Of a stretch of 64,000 nt of DNA, positions 50,341 through 58,000 are shown piece after piece; position 1 is the first letter of the stretch, and each line of letters opens with the position of its first letter. This DNA is from Chloroflexi bacterium CFX6. GTDB taxonomy: Bacteria > Chloroflexota > Anaerolineae > Anaerolineales > Villigracilaceae. The stretch is taken from the NCBI GenBank assembly GCA_030263595.1, contig SZPG01000048.1, positions 1 to 64,000 on the forward strand. Direction: 5' to 3'. The translations under genes and the position numbers were made by a program. Under the pieces are notes generated by a model. That model ran no database searches. It was given only the letters and a program-made list of their open reading frames with translations, and was not told the origin of the DNA.

Positions 50341-52731
50341 ATGAAACTTGTCAAGTTGGGGTCGCTTTTTCTGCTTTTCGCCGCGATCCTCGCGGCGTGC
50401 GGAGGCGGCGAAGGACTGGTCAGCGCAAGGGAATACGTGTTGACCACCGGCATCGAGGACGGGACTCCCGTCTTCCTGGGCGTGGGCGACGAGATCAACG
50501 GCGCGGTCAACCCGGAATTGCGGGCGGAACCGGGCGAGACGATCACGGTCACGCTCATCAACGGCGGCGAGGGCAGGCACCAGATCGTTTTTCCGTCGCT
50601 CAAAGTGAAAACGGACGAAGTGCATGAAAAGGGAGAGAGCGCTTCGGTAACGTTCAAGGCGCCCAATGAGGCGGGGGAACTGGAATACATGGACGGCAAT
50701 TCCGCTTTCGAGGCGCTGGGCATGAAGGGCGTGCTGGTCGTCGCTCCCGACGGGGCGCCGTCCGCTGAAAGACCCGCCGGGCTTTACGTCAATGAACTCG
50801 CCGTGCAAGCCATTCAAAAGGGCGGATGCGTGGCGTGTCACATCATACCCGGCGTTCCGGGCGCGGTTGGCGTCATCGGTCCCGACCTGAGCGAGATCGG
50901 CGAAAAGGTCGCGGCGCGCATCGAGGCGGGCGAATATACCGGCATGGCAAAGACCATCGAGGAATACCTCCATGAATCCATCCAGTCGCCGGATGCGTTC
51001 ATCGCGCCCGATTGCCCGACCGGTCCGTGCGGCGCGGGGGTGATGCCCGCGTCGCTGGCGCAGACTCTCAGCGCGGACGAATTGAACGGCGTCGTAAATT
51101 ACCTGGCGTCGCTTCCAGAGGGGGCGACCGCCGCGGGACCAGAATCAGGCTTGGGTGAGTCCGAAGCGCCCGCGTTCATCGGAGATGTCCCCTCCCTGAC
51201 CGACGAGGAATTTTCCTGGGCAAAGCAGACCTTCTTCGAGCGGTGCGCGGGCTGTCACGGCACGTTGAGAAAAGGCGCGACGGGTCCCGCCCTCACGCCC
51301 GACGTTACCCTCCCCAAAGGGACGGTGGGTCTGGCGGCGATCATCTTCAACGGCACGACGGGCGGCATGCCCGATTGGGGCAAACAAGGCGTGTTGACCC
51401 AGGCAGAGACCGAAGTCATGGCGAAGTTCCTGCAAAACGAACCGCCCGCCCCGCCGGAAATGTCGCTGGAACAGATGAAGGCTTCGTGGCAGTTGATTAC
51501 GCCGGTGACGGAGCGCCCAACCGAGCCGCAGACCGCGCGCGACTGGCAAAACTATTTCATCGTGACCCTGCGCGACGCCGGGCAGGTGGCGATCATTGAC
51601 GGCGACACTTACGAGATCGTCAGCACGGTGGACAGCGGTTACGCCGTGCATATCACGCGCATGTCCGCTTCGGGACGGTACGCCTACGTGATCGGGCGCG
51701 ACGGACGGCTGGCGTTGATTGACCTGTGGATGGAGAAGCCCGAAGTGGTGGCGCGCGTGCAGACCTGTTACGACGCGCGTTCGGTGGAGGTGAGCAAATA
51801 CGACGGACCCGAAGGCGACTTCCGCGACAAATACGCCGTCACGGGTTGTTACTGGCCCCCCCACTTCGCCATCCTCGACGGGCAGACGCTCGAACCGATG
51901 AAGGTGGTTTCCACCCGCAGTTACACCTTCGATACCGGCGCTTATCACCCCGAGCCGCGCGTGGCGAGCATTCTGGCTTCGCACTATAAACCGGAATGGG
52001 TCGTGAACGTCAAGGAGACCGGGCAGATCTGGCTGGTGAATTACACCGATCCGCTCAATCCGTCCATCAAGATGATCAATGCCGCCCTGTTCCTGCACGA
52101 CGGCGGGGTGGATTCGACCAAACGTTACTTCCTGGTGGCGGCGAACCAATCCAACAAGGTCGCGGTGGTGGATCTGAAGACCAGCAGCCTGGCGGGGATC
52201 GCGGACGTGGGCGCGGTGCCGCATCCCGGACGCGGGGCGAACTGGATTGACCCTGAATTCGGTCCGGTATGGAGCACGCCGCATTTGGGCGAGGCTTCGG
52301 TGATGTCGCTGGGGACCGATCCCGAATCCCATGCCGAGAACGCGTGGAAGGCGGTTCGCACCACGCCTTTGCCTGGTTCCGGGAGTCTGTTCATCAAGAC
52401 TCACCCGAACAGTCAATGGGTCTGGGTGGACATGACGCTCAACTCCGACCCGGTCCTGGCGCGCACCATCTGCGTGATCGCCAAATCCGATCCGTCCCAG
52501 GCCTACAAGTGCTGGGAGATCGGGACGTACGGCCGGGCTGTCCACTTCGAATACAACCGCGACGGCACCGAAGTGTGGGTCAGCCTGTGGGGCGACGCTG
52601 CGAAACCCGGCGAGACCGGCGCGATCGTCATCTACGACGACGCCACACTGGAGGAGAAGGCGCGCATTGACAACCTGATCACGCCGACGGGCAAGTTCAA
52701 TGTGTACAACACGGTGAGCGACATTTACTAA
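50341..52731 (+). CDS. nirS: Chimeric cytochrome cd1 nitrite reductase (lipoprotein, cupredoxin - cyt c - cyt c - d1)
   Basis: 796 residues; reduces nitrite to NO outside the cytoplasmic membrane. Lipobox LAAC (Cys20). Residues about 55-140 are a cupredoxin-like domain (GETITVTLINGGEGRHQIVF ... FEALGMKGVLVV) that keeps one His and the Met but lacks the Cys and second His of a type 1 copper site. An extra cytochrome c has CVACH at 163-167 and Met235. The NirS cytochrome c follows (CAGCH 302-306, Met343 in GGMPDW), then the eight-bladed d1 domain from about 400. The d1 proximal His is 437 and the distal His are 586 (FLHDGG) and 628 (PHPGRG), the 42-residue spacing matching Pseudomonas His327/His369. 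AAAGGAGAAGTC precedes the ATG. No haem d1 synthesis genes are in the window. Confidence 0.95.
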   Translation: MKLVKLGSLFLLFAAILAACGGGEGLVSAREYVLTTGIEDGTPVFLGVGDEINGAVNPELRAEPGETITVTLINGGEGRHQIVFPSLKVKTDEVHEKGESASVTFKAPNEAGELEYMDGNSAFEALGMKGVLVVAPDGAPSAERPAGLYVNELAVQAIQKGGCVACHIIPGVPGAVGVIGPDLSEIGEKVAARIEAGEYTGMAKTIEEYLHESIQSPDAFIAPDCPTGPCGAGVMPASLAQTLSADELNGVVNYLASLPEGATAAGPESGLGESEAPAFIGDVPSLTDEEFSWAKQTFFERCAGCHGTLRKGATGPALTPDVTLPKGTVGLAAIIFNGTTGGMPDWGKQGVLTQAETEVMAKFLQNEPPAPPEMSLEQMKASWQLITPVTERPTEPQTARDWQNYFIVTLRDAGQVAIIDGDTYEIVSTVDSGYAVHITRMSASGRYAYVIGRDGRLALIDLWMEKPEVVARVQTCYDARSVEVSKYDGPEGDFRDKYAVTGCYWPPHFAILDGQTLEPMKVVSTRSYTFDTGAYHPEPRVASILASHYKPEWVVNVKETGQIWLVNYTDPLNPSIKMINAALFLHDGGVDSTKRYFLVAANQSNKVAVVDLKTSSLAGIADVGAVPHPGRGANWIDPEFGPVWSTPHLGEASVMSLGTDPESHAENAWKAVRTTPLPGSGSLFIKTHPNSQWVWVDMTLNSDPVLARTICVIAKSDPSQAYKCWEIGTYGRAVHFEYNRDGTEVWVSLWGDAAKPGETGAIVIYDDATLEEKARIDNLITPTGKFNVYNTVSDIY

Positions 52732-52780
52732 ACCGCACGCGGCGCCGCGGGATTTGTCCCGCCCTTGGGACGATTTATCG

Positions 52781-52824
52781 GGGACCGCTGTATTCTCCAG
52801 GATACAGCGGTCCCTTTTGTGTTT
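52781..52824 (+). terminator. Terminator after nirS
   Basis: Stem GGGACCGCTGTAT (52781-52793) and ATACAGCGGTCCC (52802-52814), 8-base loop, then TTTTGTGTTTT. It lies 50 bases after the nirS stop, so nirS is probably a single-gene transcript. Confidence 0.92.
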
Positions 52825-52854
52825 TGGAGAATGTCGGCGCTCGTCCGTTCTCTG

Positions 52855-53056
52855 TTAGAGAGTGTTTCTTAAGTCCAAGTTATCATCTTTTCTGTACACG
52901 GATACTTCGACAGGGTCTCGGCAGGCTCGACCACCTGCTCAGTACAAGTTTCACGGACAACACGGAAAAGAGCGCTTTTTTTAATGGTCTTTCCGTGAAA
53001 ATCAGTGAAATCCGTGGTGTCCGTGTCCAAAAGAGTCGTTAAGAAACACTCTCTAA
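52855..53056. mobile_element. 202-bp MITE-like element with 18-bp perfect terminal inverted repeats
   Basis: TTAGAGAGTGTTTCTTAA at 52855-52872 and its exact reverse complement at 53039-53056. No transposase frame is inside; the interior holds words common in dispersed repeats (CTTCGACAGGGTCTCGGCAG; TTTCCGTGAAAATCAGTG). No clear target duplication is seen at the edges (flanks TCTG and GGCG). It fills half of the 398-bp gap between nirS and the rib genes. Confidence 0.7.
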
Positions 53057-53117
53057 GGCGAGGGTCGCTTTTCGTGAAAGTGTTGATATTGACAATCCGT
53101 TCGGGAGACATCGAGCG

Positions 53118-53130
53118 TACAATTAAAATA
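53118..53130 (+). promoter_or_regulatory. Possible -10 box of a leaderless ribD-like mRNA
   Basis: TACAAT at 53118-53123 lies 6 bases before the ATG at 53130 and no Shine-Dalgarno is present (GCGTACAATTAAAATATG). Transcription would begin at or next to the start codon. A TTGACA at 53089-53094 is too far (23-base spacer) for a standard promoter. Confidence 0.4.
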
Positions 53131-53822
53131 TGAACCGTCCCTTCGTTTTCATCAACGTGGCAATGACCGCCGACGGCAAGCTAGATACCTTCGCGCGCAA
53201 GGGCGCGGCGATCTCGTCGCAACACGACAAGGAACGCGTGGACAAATTGCGCGCCGAATCCGATGCGGTGATGGTGGGCGGACGAACGCTTCTCGACGAA
53301 GACCCGAAGTTGACCGTCAAATCGGAAGCATTGCGCGCGGAAAGGATCGCGCGCGGACTTCCGCCGAACCCCATCAAAGTGGGGGTCGTCACGAACGCGG
53401 AGATCGAATCTCATTCGAAATTCTTACGCGAGGGCGGCGGGCGCGTCGTAATATTCACAACACATCGGACATCTAATGAACGACTCACGTCCCTTCGTTC
53501 GCAAAACAACGTGACAGTCTTCGTCCACGAAGGTGAACGCGTGGATTTGGGAAAAACGATGCAAACCCTGCGTGAACTTGGAATCGAACGTCTCATGGTC
53601 GAAGGCGGAGCGACGCTCAACTTCGAACTGATCCGCCTCGGGCTTGTGGACGAAGTCTCAGCCTACCTCGCGCCGATGATCTTCGGGGGAGAAAATGCCC
53701 CGACGATGGCGGCGGGTTCCGGGTTGGAAAGAGACGAAGCGGTTCCGTTGAAATTGATCCGCGCAGAGACCTGGGACGACGGCGGCGTGTTATTACATTA
53801 CAAAGTGGAGAGAGTATTATGA
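53130..53822 (+). CDS. RibD C-terminal-domain reductase (riboflavin pathway)
   Basis: A 230-residue dihydrofolate-reductase-fold protein that corresponds to the reductase half of RibD or to the stand-alone archaeal/fungal-type diaminopyrimidine-phosphate reductase. Motifs are PFVFINVAMTADGKLDT, DAVMVGGRTLLDEDPKLTVKS, and LMVEGGATLNFELIRLGLVDEVSAYLAPMIFGG. The deaminase domain is missing. NADPH-dependent reduction of the ribosylamino-pyrimidine phosphate is expected. It overlaps ribA by ATGA, which confirms the riboflavin or F420/flavin context. Probably leaderless (see promoter entry). Confidence 0.9.
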   Translation: MNRPFVFINVAMTADGKLDTFARKGAAISSQHDKERVDKLRAESDAVMVGGRTLLDEDPKLTVKSEALRAERIARGLPPNPIKVGVVTNAEIESHSKFLREGGGRVVIFTTHRTSNERLTSLRSQNNVTVFVHEGERVDLGKTMQTLRELGIERLMVEGGATLNFELIRLGLVDEVSAYLAPMIFGGENAPTMAAGSGLERDEAVPLKLIRAETWDDGGVLLHYKVERVL

Positions 53823-54577
53823 CGACAACCATGCACGAAAACTTCGACCTGCTTCTCGAGCAGGATCCAGAGCACGAATGTCCGGGGCTGGGCAGGGATA
53901 AGGTCTGCGTCCGCATCGTGGCGATGGCGGAACTGCCCACGCGCTTCGGCGATTTTCACATTGTCGCGTTCGAGAACAACCGCGACGGAAAGGAACACGT
54001 CGCCATTACAAAAGGGGACGTGATCGGCGCGAGCGACGTGCCGGTGCGTTTACATTCGGAGTGCCTGACCGGCGACGCGCTCGGCTCGTTGCGCTGCGAT
54101 TGTCGCGATCAACTCGAAGCCGCGCTCACGACCATTGGAAAGATGGAAAGGGGAATGGTGTTATATTTGCGCCAGGAGGGGCGCGGCATCGGTCTCACCA
54201 ACAAGGTCCGCGCCTACAGTTTACAGGATCAGGGACTCGACACGGTCGAGGCGAACCACGCGCTCGGCTTCCGCGACGACGAACGCGATTACGCCGTCGC
54301 CGCGCACATGCTCATGTCGCTCAAGATCGCGTCCATCCAGTTGATGACCAACAACCCGAAGAAGATCGCGCAACTCACGCAATACGGCATCAACGTCGCG
54401 CGGCGCATCCCGCACATCATGGAAGCCAACGAGTACAACAGGTTCTACCTGCAAACCAAAGCCGCCAAATCGGGCCACCTGATTGACTTCCGCGGCAGGG
54501 AACACCTGCTCGAACAATCCGACCGTCCCTTCATCGAGGGCATGACGGAGGAACAGGCAATCGCCATACAGGAGTGA
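53819..54577 (+). CDS. ribA: GTP cyclohydrolase II
   Basis: A 252-residue enzyme that opens GTP to the first riboflavin intermediate. The zinc site is in HSECLTGDALGSLRCDCRDQLEAAL (three Cys), followed by YLRQEGRGIGLTNKVRAYSLQDQGLDTVEAN and the GTP-binding MTNNPKKIAQL. It lacks the DHBP synthase (RibB) domain, so is a stand-alone RibA. Its first 70 residues (up to FHIVAFENNRDGKEHVAI) are slightly longer than usual. ATGA overlap with the ribD-like gene and close coupling to the SDR gene. Confidence 0.95.
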   Translation: MTTTMHENFDLLLEQDPEHECPGLGRDKVCVRIVAMAELPTRFGDFHIVAFENNRDGKEHVAITKGDVIGASDVPVRLHSECLTGDALGSLRCDCRDQLEAALTTIGKMERGMVLYLRQEGRGIGLTNKVRAYSLQDQGLDTVEANHALGFRDDERDYAVAAHMLMSLKIASIQLMTNNPKKIAQLTQYGINVARRIPHIMEANEYNRFYLQTKAAKSGHLIDFRGREHLLEQSDRPFIEGMTEEQAIAIQE

Positions 54578-54579
54578 CC

Positions 54580-55254
54580 ATGCAAAAAGTAGCAGTCATC
54601 ACCGGCGCGACCGGCGCGTTGGGAAGTCTCACCGCCAAAACGTTCGCCGAAATGGGCGTTTCGCTGGCATTGCTGGATAAAGATCGAGACAAATTGGATT
54701 CCCTGGTCAGGGAGTTGAATCTCCCCGAGGACAGACTCCTCGCCTCGGTCGTTGACCTGCGCGACGGAGGGGCGGTTCAGGACTCAGCCGAGGCTGTCGC
54801 GAACAAATTCGGCGATATCCACGCCCTGATCCACCTCGTCGGCGGATGGGTCGGCGGCAGGACCATTCCCGAATCGTCCGATGAGGACATGACCTTCATG
54901 CTCGACCAGCACGTGTGGACGACGTTCCATTTGTTCCGCGCCTTCGCGCCCAAACTCGCCGCCAGCGGATGGGGACGCGTGATCGCGGTCTCCGCCTCGA
55001 CGGTGGGAAACCCGCCCGGCAAGTCCGGTCCTTATACCGCCGCGAAAGCCGCGCAGGAAAACCTCGTCCTTTCGCTCGCCGCAGAATTGAAGGAGAGCGG
55101 CGTCACCGCAAATATCATTCAGGTCAGGGCGATTGACGTGGACGGTTCCCGCAAAGGCACCGGCACGACCCCGGCGGTGATCGTCGCCGCGATGCAATAT
55201 TTATTTTCCGACCAGGCGGGCAAGGTCAACGGCGCGAGGATACCGTTGTATTAA
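54580..55254 (+). CDS. Short-chain dehydrogenase/reductase
   Basis: A 224-residue classical SDR. The NAD(P) loop is TGATGALGSLTAKTFAEMG (TGxxxGxG variant), followed by the NNAG-like site LIHLVGGWVGG. The catalytic Ser is in VSASTVG and the Tyr/Lys in GPYTAAKAA (YxxxK). Substrate unknown. The ATG at 54580 has ACAGGAG at 6 bases; a GTG at 54574 overlapping the ribA stop is an alternative. Position suggests a link to flavin or pteridine metabolism, but nothing proves it. Confidence 0.87.
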   Translation: MQKVAVITGATGALGSLTAKTFAEMGVSLALLDKDRDKLDSLVRELNLPEDRLLASVVDLRDGGAVQDSAEAVANKFGDIHALIHLVGGWVGGRTIPESSDEDMTFMLDQHVWTTFHLFRAFAPKLAASGWGRVIAVSASTVGNPPGKSGPYTAAKAAQENLVLSLAAELKESGVTANIIQVRAIDVDGSRKGTGTTPAVIVAAMQYLFSDQAGKVNGARIPLY

Positions 55255-55257
55255 GAC

Positions 55258-55345
55258 TTTGGCTCATCTATGAAAAGTGTGCGAAAACATTACCGTGTAG
55301 CGGACGTTCTCTAACGTCTGCACACGAATCACACATGAGCCAAAA
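55258..55345. repeat. Palindromic repeat after SDR gene
   Basis: Arms TTTGGCTCAT (55258-55267) and ATGAGCCAAA (55335-55344) enclose an inner palindrome GTAGCGGACGTTCTCTAACGTCTGCACAC. The inner GACGTTCTCTAACGTC resembles the acsD-acsC and 22.5-kb palindromes. The right arm is followed by ACTTTT, so it may also terminate the rib operon. Confidence 0.6.
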
Positions 55346-55351
55346 CTTTTA

Positions 55352-55487
55352 CCGTCCTTGCGAGCCCATCGCGTTGATCGGAACGTAGTGAAGTCGAAGC
55401 GTAGGGCGAAGCAATCTCCACCACGAGAAGGGGATTGCTTCGCCGGGATTTCGACGCTGACGCGTCTCGACCCTCTTCGCAATGACG
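55352..55487. repeat. REP-like palindromic element, copy 4
   Basis: CCGTCCTTGCGAG at the left and CTTCGCAATGACG at the right, with inner arms GAAGCAATCTCC and GGGGATTGCTTCG. An inserted segment (GGAACGTAGTGAAGTCGAAG / TTTCGACGCTGACGCG) makes it longer. It ends 5 bases before the stop of the MGDG-synthase-like gene, so lies between two converging genes. Confidence 0.82.
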
Positions 55488-55492
55488 AAAAC

Positions 55493-56641
55493 TCACAACC
55501 CCAGCATTTCCCCGATCGTTCTTGCAATCGTTCTTGCGGCTTCGGGTCTGCCGGCGCGGCGGCAGTTTTCGATGACCTTCTTCCGCTCCTCGGGACGCGA
55601 GACCCAACGCGTGAGCGCGCGGACGACCTCCTGCGGCGTCGGCGCCCAGACGCCCGCGCCCTCCTCCTGCACGAAGGTCACGTTCCCATCCTCCTGACCG
55701 GGTAACTTGGAATACAGGATGATCGGCAATTCGGCGTTGAGCGCCTCGGCGATCGTGCCGGGACCGGCTTTGGTCACGATGAAATCGGCAGCGCGCATGA
55801 AGTCCGGCATGTCGCGCGTGAAGCCGTAGATGTAGGCGGGGTTCTCCCACTTGCGCGCCTCGAGAGTCGCCTTCAGTTTTTGATTCCGCCCGCAAACGAT
55901 GACCAGGCTCAGGTCGAGACCCGAAGCGTCTATTTCGTACGCCGTCTTTGCCAGCGGACCCATCCCCTCGCCGCCTCCCACCAGCAGGACAGTGGGTTTA
56001 TCCAAAGTCCAGCCGAGTTTTTTCCGCAGGATGCTTTTTCGTCCCCTGGGTTTGCAATATTGATCCGCGACGGGAAGCCCGACGACCTTTACTTTTTCGG
56101 GAGGCATTTTGTATTTGAGGGCGCGCCTGCGGGCGTTCTCGGTGGGGACGAGGATGAGGTCGGCGCGGTTGTCGTACCAGAGCGCGTGGGTGGTGACCAT
56201 GTCCGTGACGACGTTGATGAAGGGAGGGCGGTTGGAGCCGAGGGCTTTCAACGCGAACGTATTCGCGAAGGGATGAACCGTGACGATGAGGTCGGCGGGA
56301 TGACTCTGCACGAGCGTTTTCGCCGCGTGCCGCGCGATGGGCCACATGGTGGCGGTGATGGCGCGCGCCTGCGGACGCCCGTCGGTGGCGTGGAAACTGG
56401 CGCTCCACAACTGCGGCGCCTTGACCATGTGCGGATACCAGTCCGGCATCTTGTTGAAGGGACGCGGCGCGTAATCCTTGAAGAAGTCCACCATTTCGGT
56501 GGTGACCCTGTTTTTGTATTCGAGGTGGATGGCTTCGATGATGGCTTCCGCCGCGGAGCGATGCCCGCCGCCGGTATCGGAAAAGTAGAAGACGACGTGC
56601 GGTTTTTTAGGGGTCGTTTTTCGGGTCGCTTTGTTGTTCAT
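55493..56641 (-). CDS. MGDG-synthase-like glycosyltransferase (GT28)
   Basis: A 382-residue GT-B enzyme related to monogalactosyldiacylglycerol synthase and processive diacylglycerol glucosyltransferases. The N-terminal VVFYFSDTGGGHRSAAEAI is the family hallmark, then SHPADLIVTVHPFANTF and the donor motif PDFMRAADFIVTKAGPGTIAEALNAELPIILYSKLPGQEDGN. It probably makes a membrane glycolipid at the inner face. The ATG 56641 overlaps the end of the DUF951 gene by 35 bases. Confidence 0.9.
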   Translation of the reverse strand: MNNKATRKTTPKKPHVVFYFSDTGGGHRSAAEAIIEAIHLEYKNRVTTEMVDFFKDYAPRPFNKMPDWYPHMVKAPQLWSASFHATDGRPQARAITATMWPIARHAAKTLVQSHPADLIVTVHPFANTFALKALGSNRPPFINVVTDMVTTHALWYDNRADLILVPTENARRRALKYKMPPEKVKVVGLPVADQYCKPRGRKSILRKKLGWTLDKPTVLLVGGGEGMGPLAKTAYEIDASGLDLSLVIVCGRNQKLKATLEARKWENPAYIYGFTRDMPDFMRAADFIVTKAGPGTIAEALNAELPIILYSKLPGQEDGNVTFVQEEGAGVWAPTPQEVVRALTRWVSRPEERKKVIENCRRAGRPEAARTIARTIGEMLGL

Positions 56642-56831
56642 TCTCGCTCTTGGTGAGGTTGACTTTGAGGCGTTTGGCAAGTTCCCGCCGCGTGAGCATC
56701 ACGCGCCGCCCGCATCCCAGACATTCCAGCCCGATGTCCGCGCCGAGGCGGGTGACGATCCATTCGTAGGAGCCGCACGGGTGTTGTTTGCGCAGGCGCA
56801 GGCGGTCGTTGAGGCGCAGGTCGGGGAGCAT
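56607..56831 (-). CDS. DUF951 family small protein
   Basis: A 74-residue protein with LRLNDRLRLRKQHPCGSYEWIVTRLGADIGLECLGCGRRVMLTRRELAKRLKV, the nearly complete DUF951 domain: HPCG plus CLGCGR cysteines that may bind zinc. The role of the family is not known. The charged tail LTKSENEQQSDPKNDP is an extension that overlaps the glycosyltransferase start. No clear Shine-Dalgarno is seen before the ATG. Confidence 0.88.
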   Translation of the reverse strand: MLPDLRLNDRLRLRKQHPCGSYEWIVTRLGADIGLECLGCGRRVMLTRRELAKRLKVNLTKSENEQQSDPKNDP

Positions 56832-57009
56832 ATTCGCAAGTGATGAAGACTGAAGGATGAAGGATGAATGCCGGTGAGCATTATAAAATGAATCGTGATA
56901 AACTACGGGGCGAAATCAACAAGACCATGTCGCTCTGAGCGCGGCAAGGAGTCCCGCTTCCGGGCAACGGGACGCTTCGCTTCGTTCAGCATGACAGCGG
57001 GAAGGGAAC

Positions 57010-57561
57010 ATGTCCAAACGCCAAACCTATTCTGTGGAGATCGCCGGTCTGAAACGCGACCTGCGCCTGTTCGAGATCAAGCCGGGCTTGAAGATCGCCA
57101 TTCTGAACATCCTGGGCGATACGGAACTGGTGCAAGCCTGCGCGAAGGAACTGGCTCTGAAACTCAAGGAGGTCGAGTACGACGTGCTGGTCACCGCAGA
57201 GGCGAAATCCATTCCGCTGGCGCACGCGTTGTCCGTGGAGACGAGGAAGCCGTATGTGGTTCTTCGCAAAGTGTACAAGCCGTACATGGGCGACGCGCTC
57301 AAAGCCGAGACCCTTTCCATCACCACCGGTCAGCAGCAGACGTTGCTGTTGGATGAAAAGGACGTCGAGATGATGAAGGGGAAACGGGTCGTCATCCTGG
57401 ACGATGTGATCAGCACCGGCTCCACCCTGCAGGGGATGAGGATGATCCTCGATAAAGCGGGGTCGAAGGTCGTGGCGGAGGCGGCGATCTTCACCGAAGG
57501 CGACCGCGCCCAATGGATGCACATCATTTCACTGGGGCATTTGCCGCTGTTTACGGAGTGA
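57010..57561 (+). CDS. apt: Adenine phosphoribosyltransferase-like protein
   Basis: A 183-residue type I phosphoribosyltransferase. The PRPP loop is RVVILDDVISTGSTL at about 131-145, and VTAEAKSIPLAHALS with KPYVVLRK is the base- and hood-region of Apt/Xpt-like enzymes. It salvages a purine base with PRPP. The start is supported by GGGAAGGGAAC. The N-terminal part differs from E. coli Apt, so the base specificity is a family inference. It is followed by 10-bp repeats and a terminator. Confidence 0.85.
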   Translation: MSKRQTYSVEIAGLKRDLRLFEIKPGLKIAILNILGDTELVQACAKELALKLKEVEYDVLVTAEAKSIPLAHALSVETRKPYVVLRKVYKPYMGDALKAETLSITTGQQQTLLLDEKDVEMMKGKRVVILDDVISTGSTLQGMRMILDKAGSKVVAEAAIFTEGDRAQWMHIISLGHLPLFTE

Positions 57562-57568
57562 GGGATGG

Positions 57569-57651
57569 GTACATGGGACAGGGTATACAGGTAGACAGGG
57601 TATACAGGGTATACAGGTACACAGGGTACACAGGTATACAGGTATACAGGT
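57569..57651. repeat. 10-bp tandem repeats after apt
   Basis: About eight units of GGTATACAGG/GGTACACAGG/GGTAGACAGG, the reverse complement of the CCTGTATACC units at 4.4 kb. The array starts about 8 bases after the apt stop and runs up to the terminator hairpin. Together with 57695-57755, which reads in the opposite sense, it brackets that hairpin. Confidence 0.88.
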
Positions 57652-57652
57652 G

Positions 57653-57690
57653 AAACGGCTGGAGGTGTCATGCAACCTTCAGCCGTTTTT
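57653..57690 (+). terminator. Terminator after apt
   Basis: Stem AAACGGCTGGAGGT (57653-57666) pairs with AACCTTCAGCCGTTT (one G-T wobble), with a short loop, then TTT. It is flanked on both sides by the 10-bp repeats and could act on both strands (AAA at the left edge). Confidence 0.85.
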
Positions 57691-57694
57691 CATA

Positions 57695-57755
57695 TCTACA
57701 TCTACTTGTCTACTTGTTTACTTGCCTACTTGTGTACTTGCCCACTTGCCCGCTT
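57695..57755. repeat. 10-bp tandem repeats at end of GIY-YIG gene
   Basis: About six units of CTACTTGTTTA/CTACTTGTGTA/CCACTTGCC type. The array covers the stop and the last codons of the GIY-YIG gene on the - strand, so that the encoded tail is GQVGKYTSRQVNK. It is the same family as at 8.8 kb. Confidence 0.85.
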
Positions 57756-58000
57756 CCCACCCTCGCCAATTTCATCTTCCCCTCGCGCCCCAATCTCTTG
57801 ATCGCCATCTCCCTCTTCATCGCGGTCTTGCGATCCGGTTGTTCCTCCACGTACACCAGTTTGACCGGCAGGCGCGTGCGCGTGTACCTTGCGCCGCGTC
57901 CCTTGTTGTGGACCTCGACGCGTTTTGCGGGGTCAATCGCCCAGCCGGTGTAATACGTCCCATCGGCGCATTCGACGATGTAGCAGTAGCATTTGGTCAC
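57710..58000 (-). CDS. GIY-YIG domain protein (UPF0213-like)
   Basis: A 96-residue single-domain protein of the YhbQ/UPF0213 group: CYCYIVECADGTYYTGWAIDPAKRVEVHNKGRGARYTRTRLPVKLVYVEEQPDRKTAMKREMAIKRL. The catalytic Tyr, Arg and the RG-A-R-Y-T-R motif are present. These stand-alone proteins may act on DNA; the exact role is not settled. The last 13-16 residues are encoded by the 10-bp repeat array and are not part of the domain. ATG overlaps the stop of the upstream dehydrogenase gene by 4 bases. Confidence 0.88.
   Translation of the reverse strand: MTKCYCYIVECADGTYYTGWAIDPAKRVEVHNKGRGARYTRTRLPVKLVYVEEQPDRKTAMKREMAIKRLGREGKMKLARVGSGQVGKYTSRQVNK

Noticed and set aside
51145-52545. 466-codon - strand frame opposite nirS
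   Set aside because: Lies wholly within nirS, which has strong family motifs on the + strand; the antisense product has no recognisable motif.
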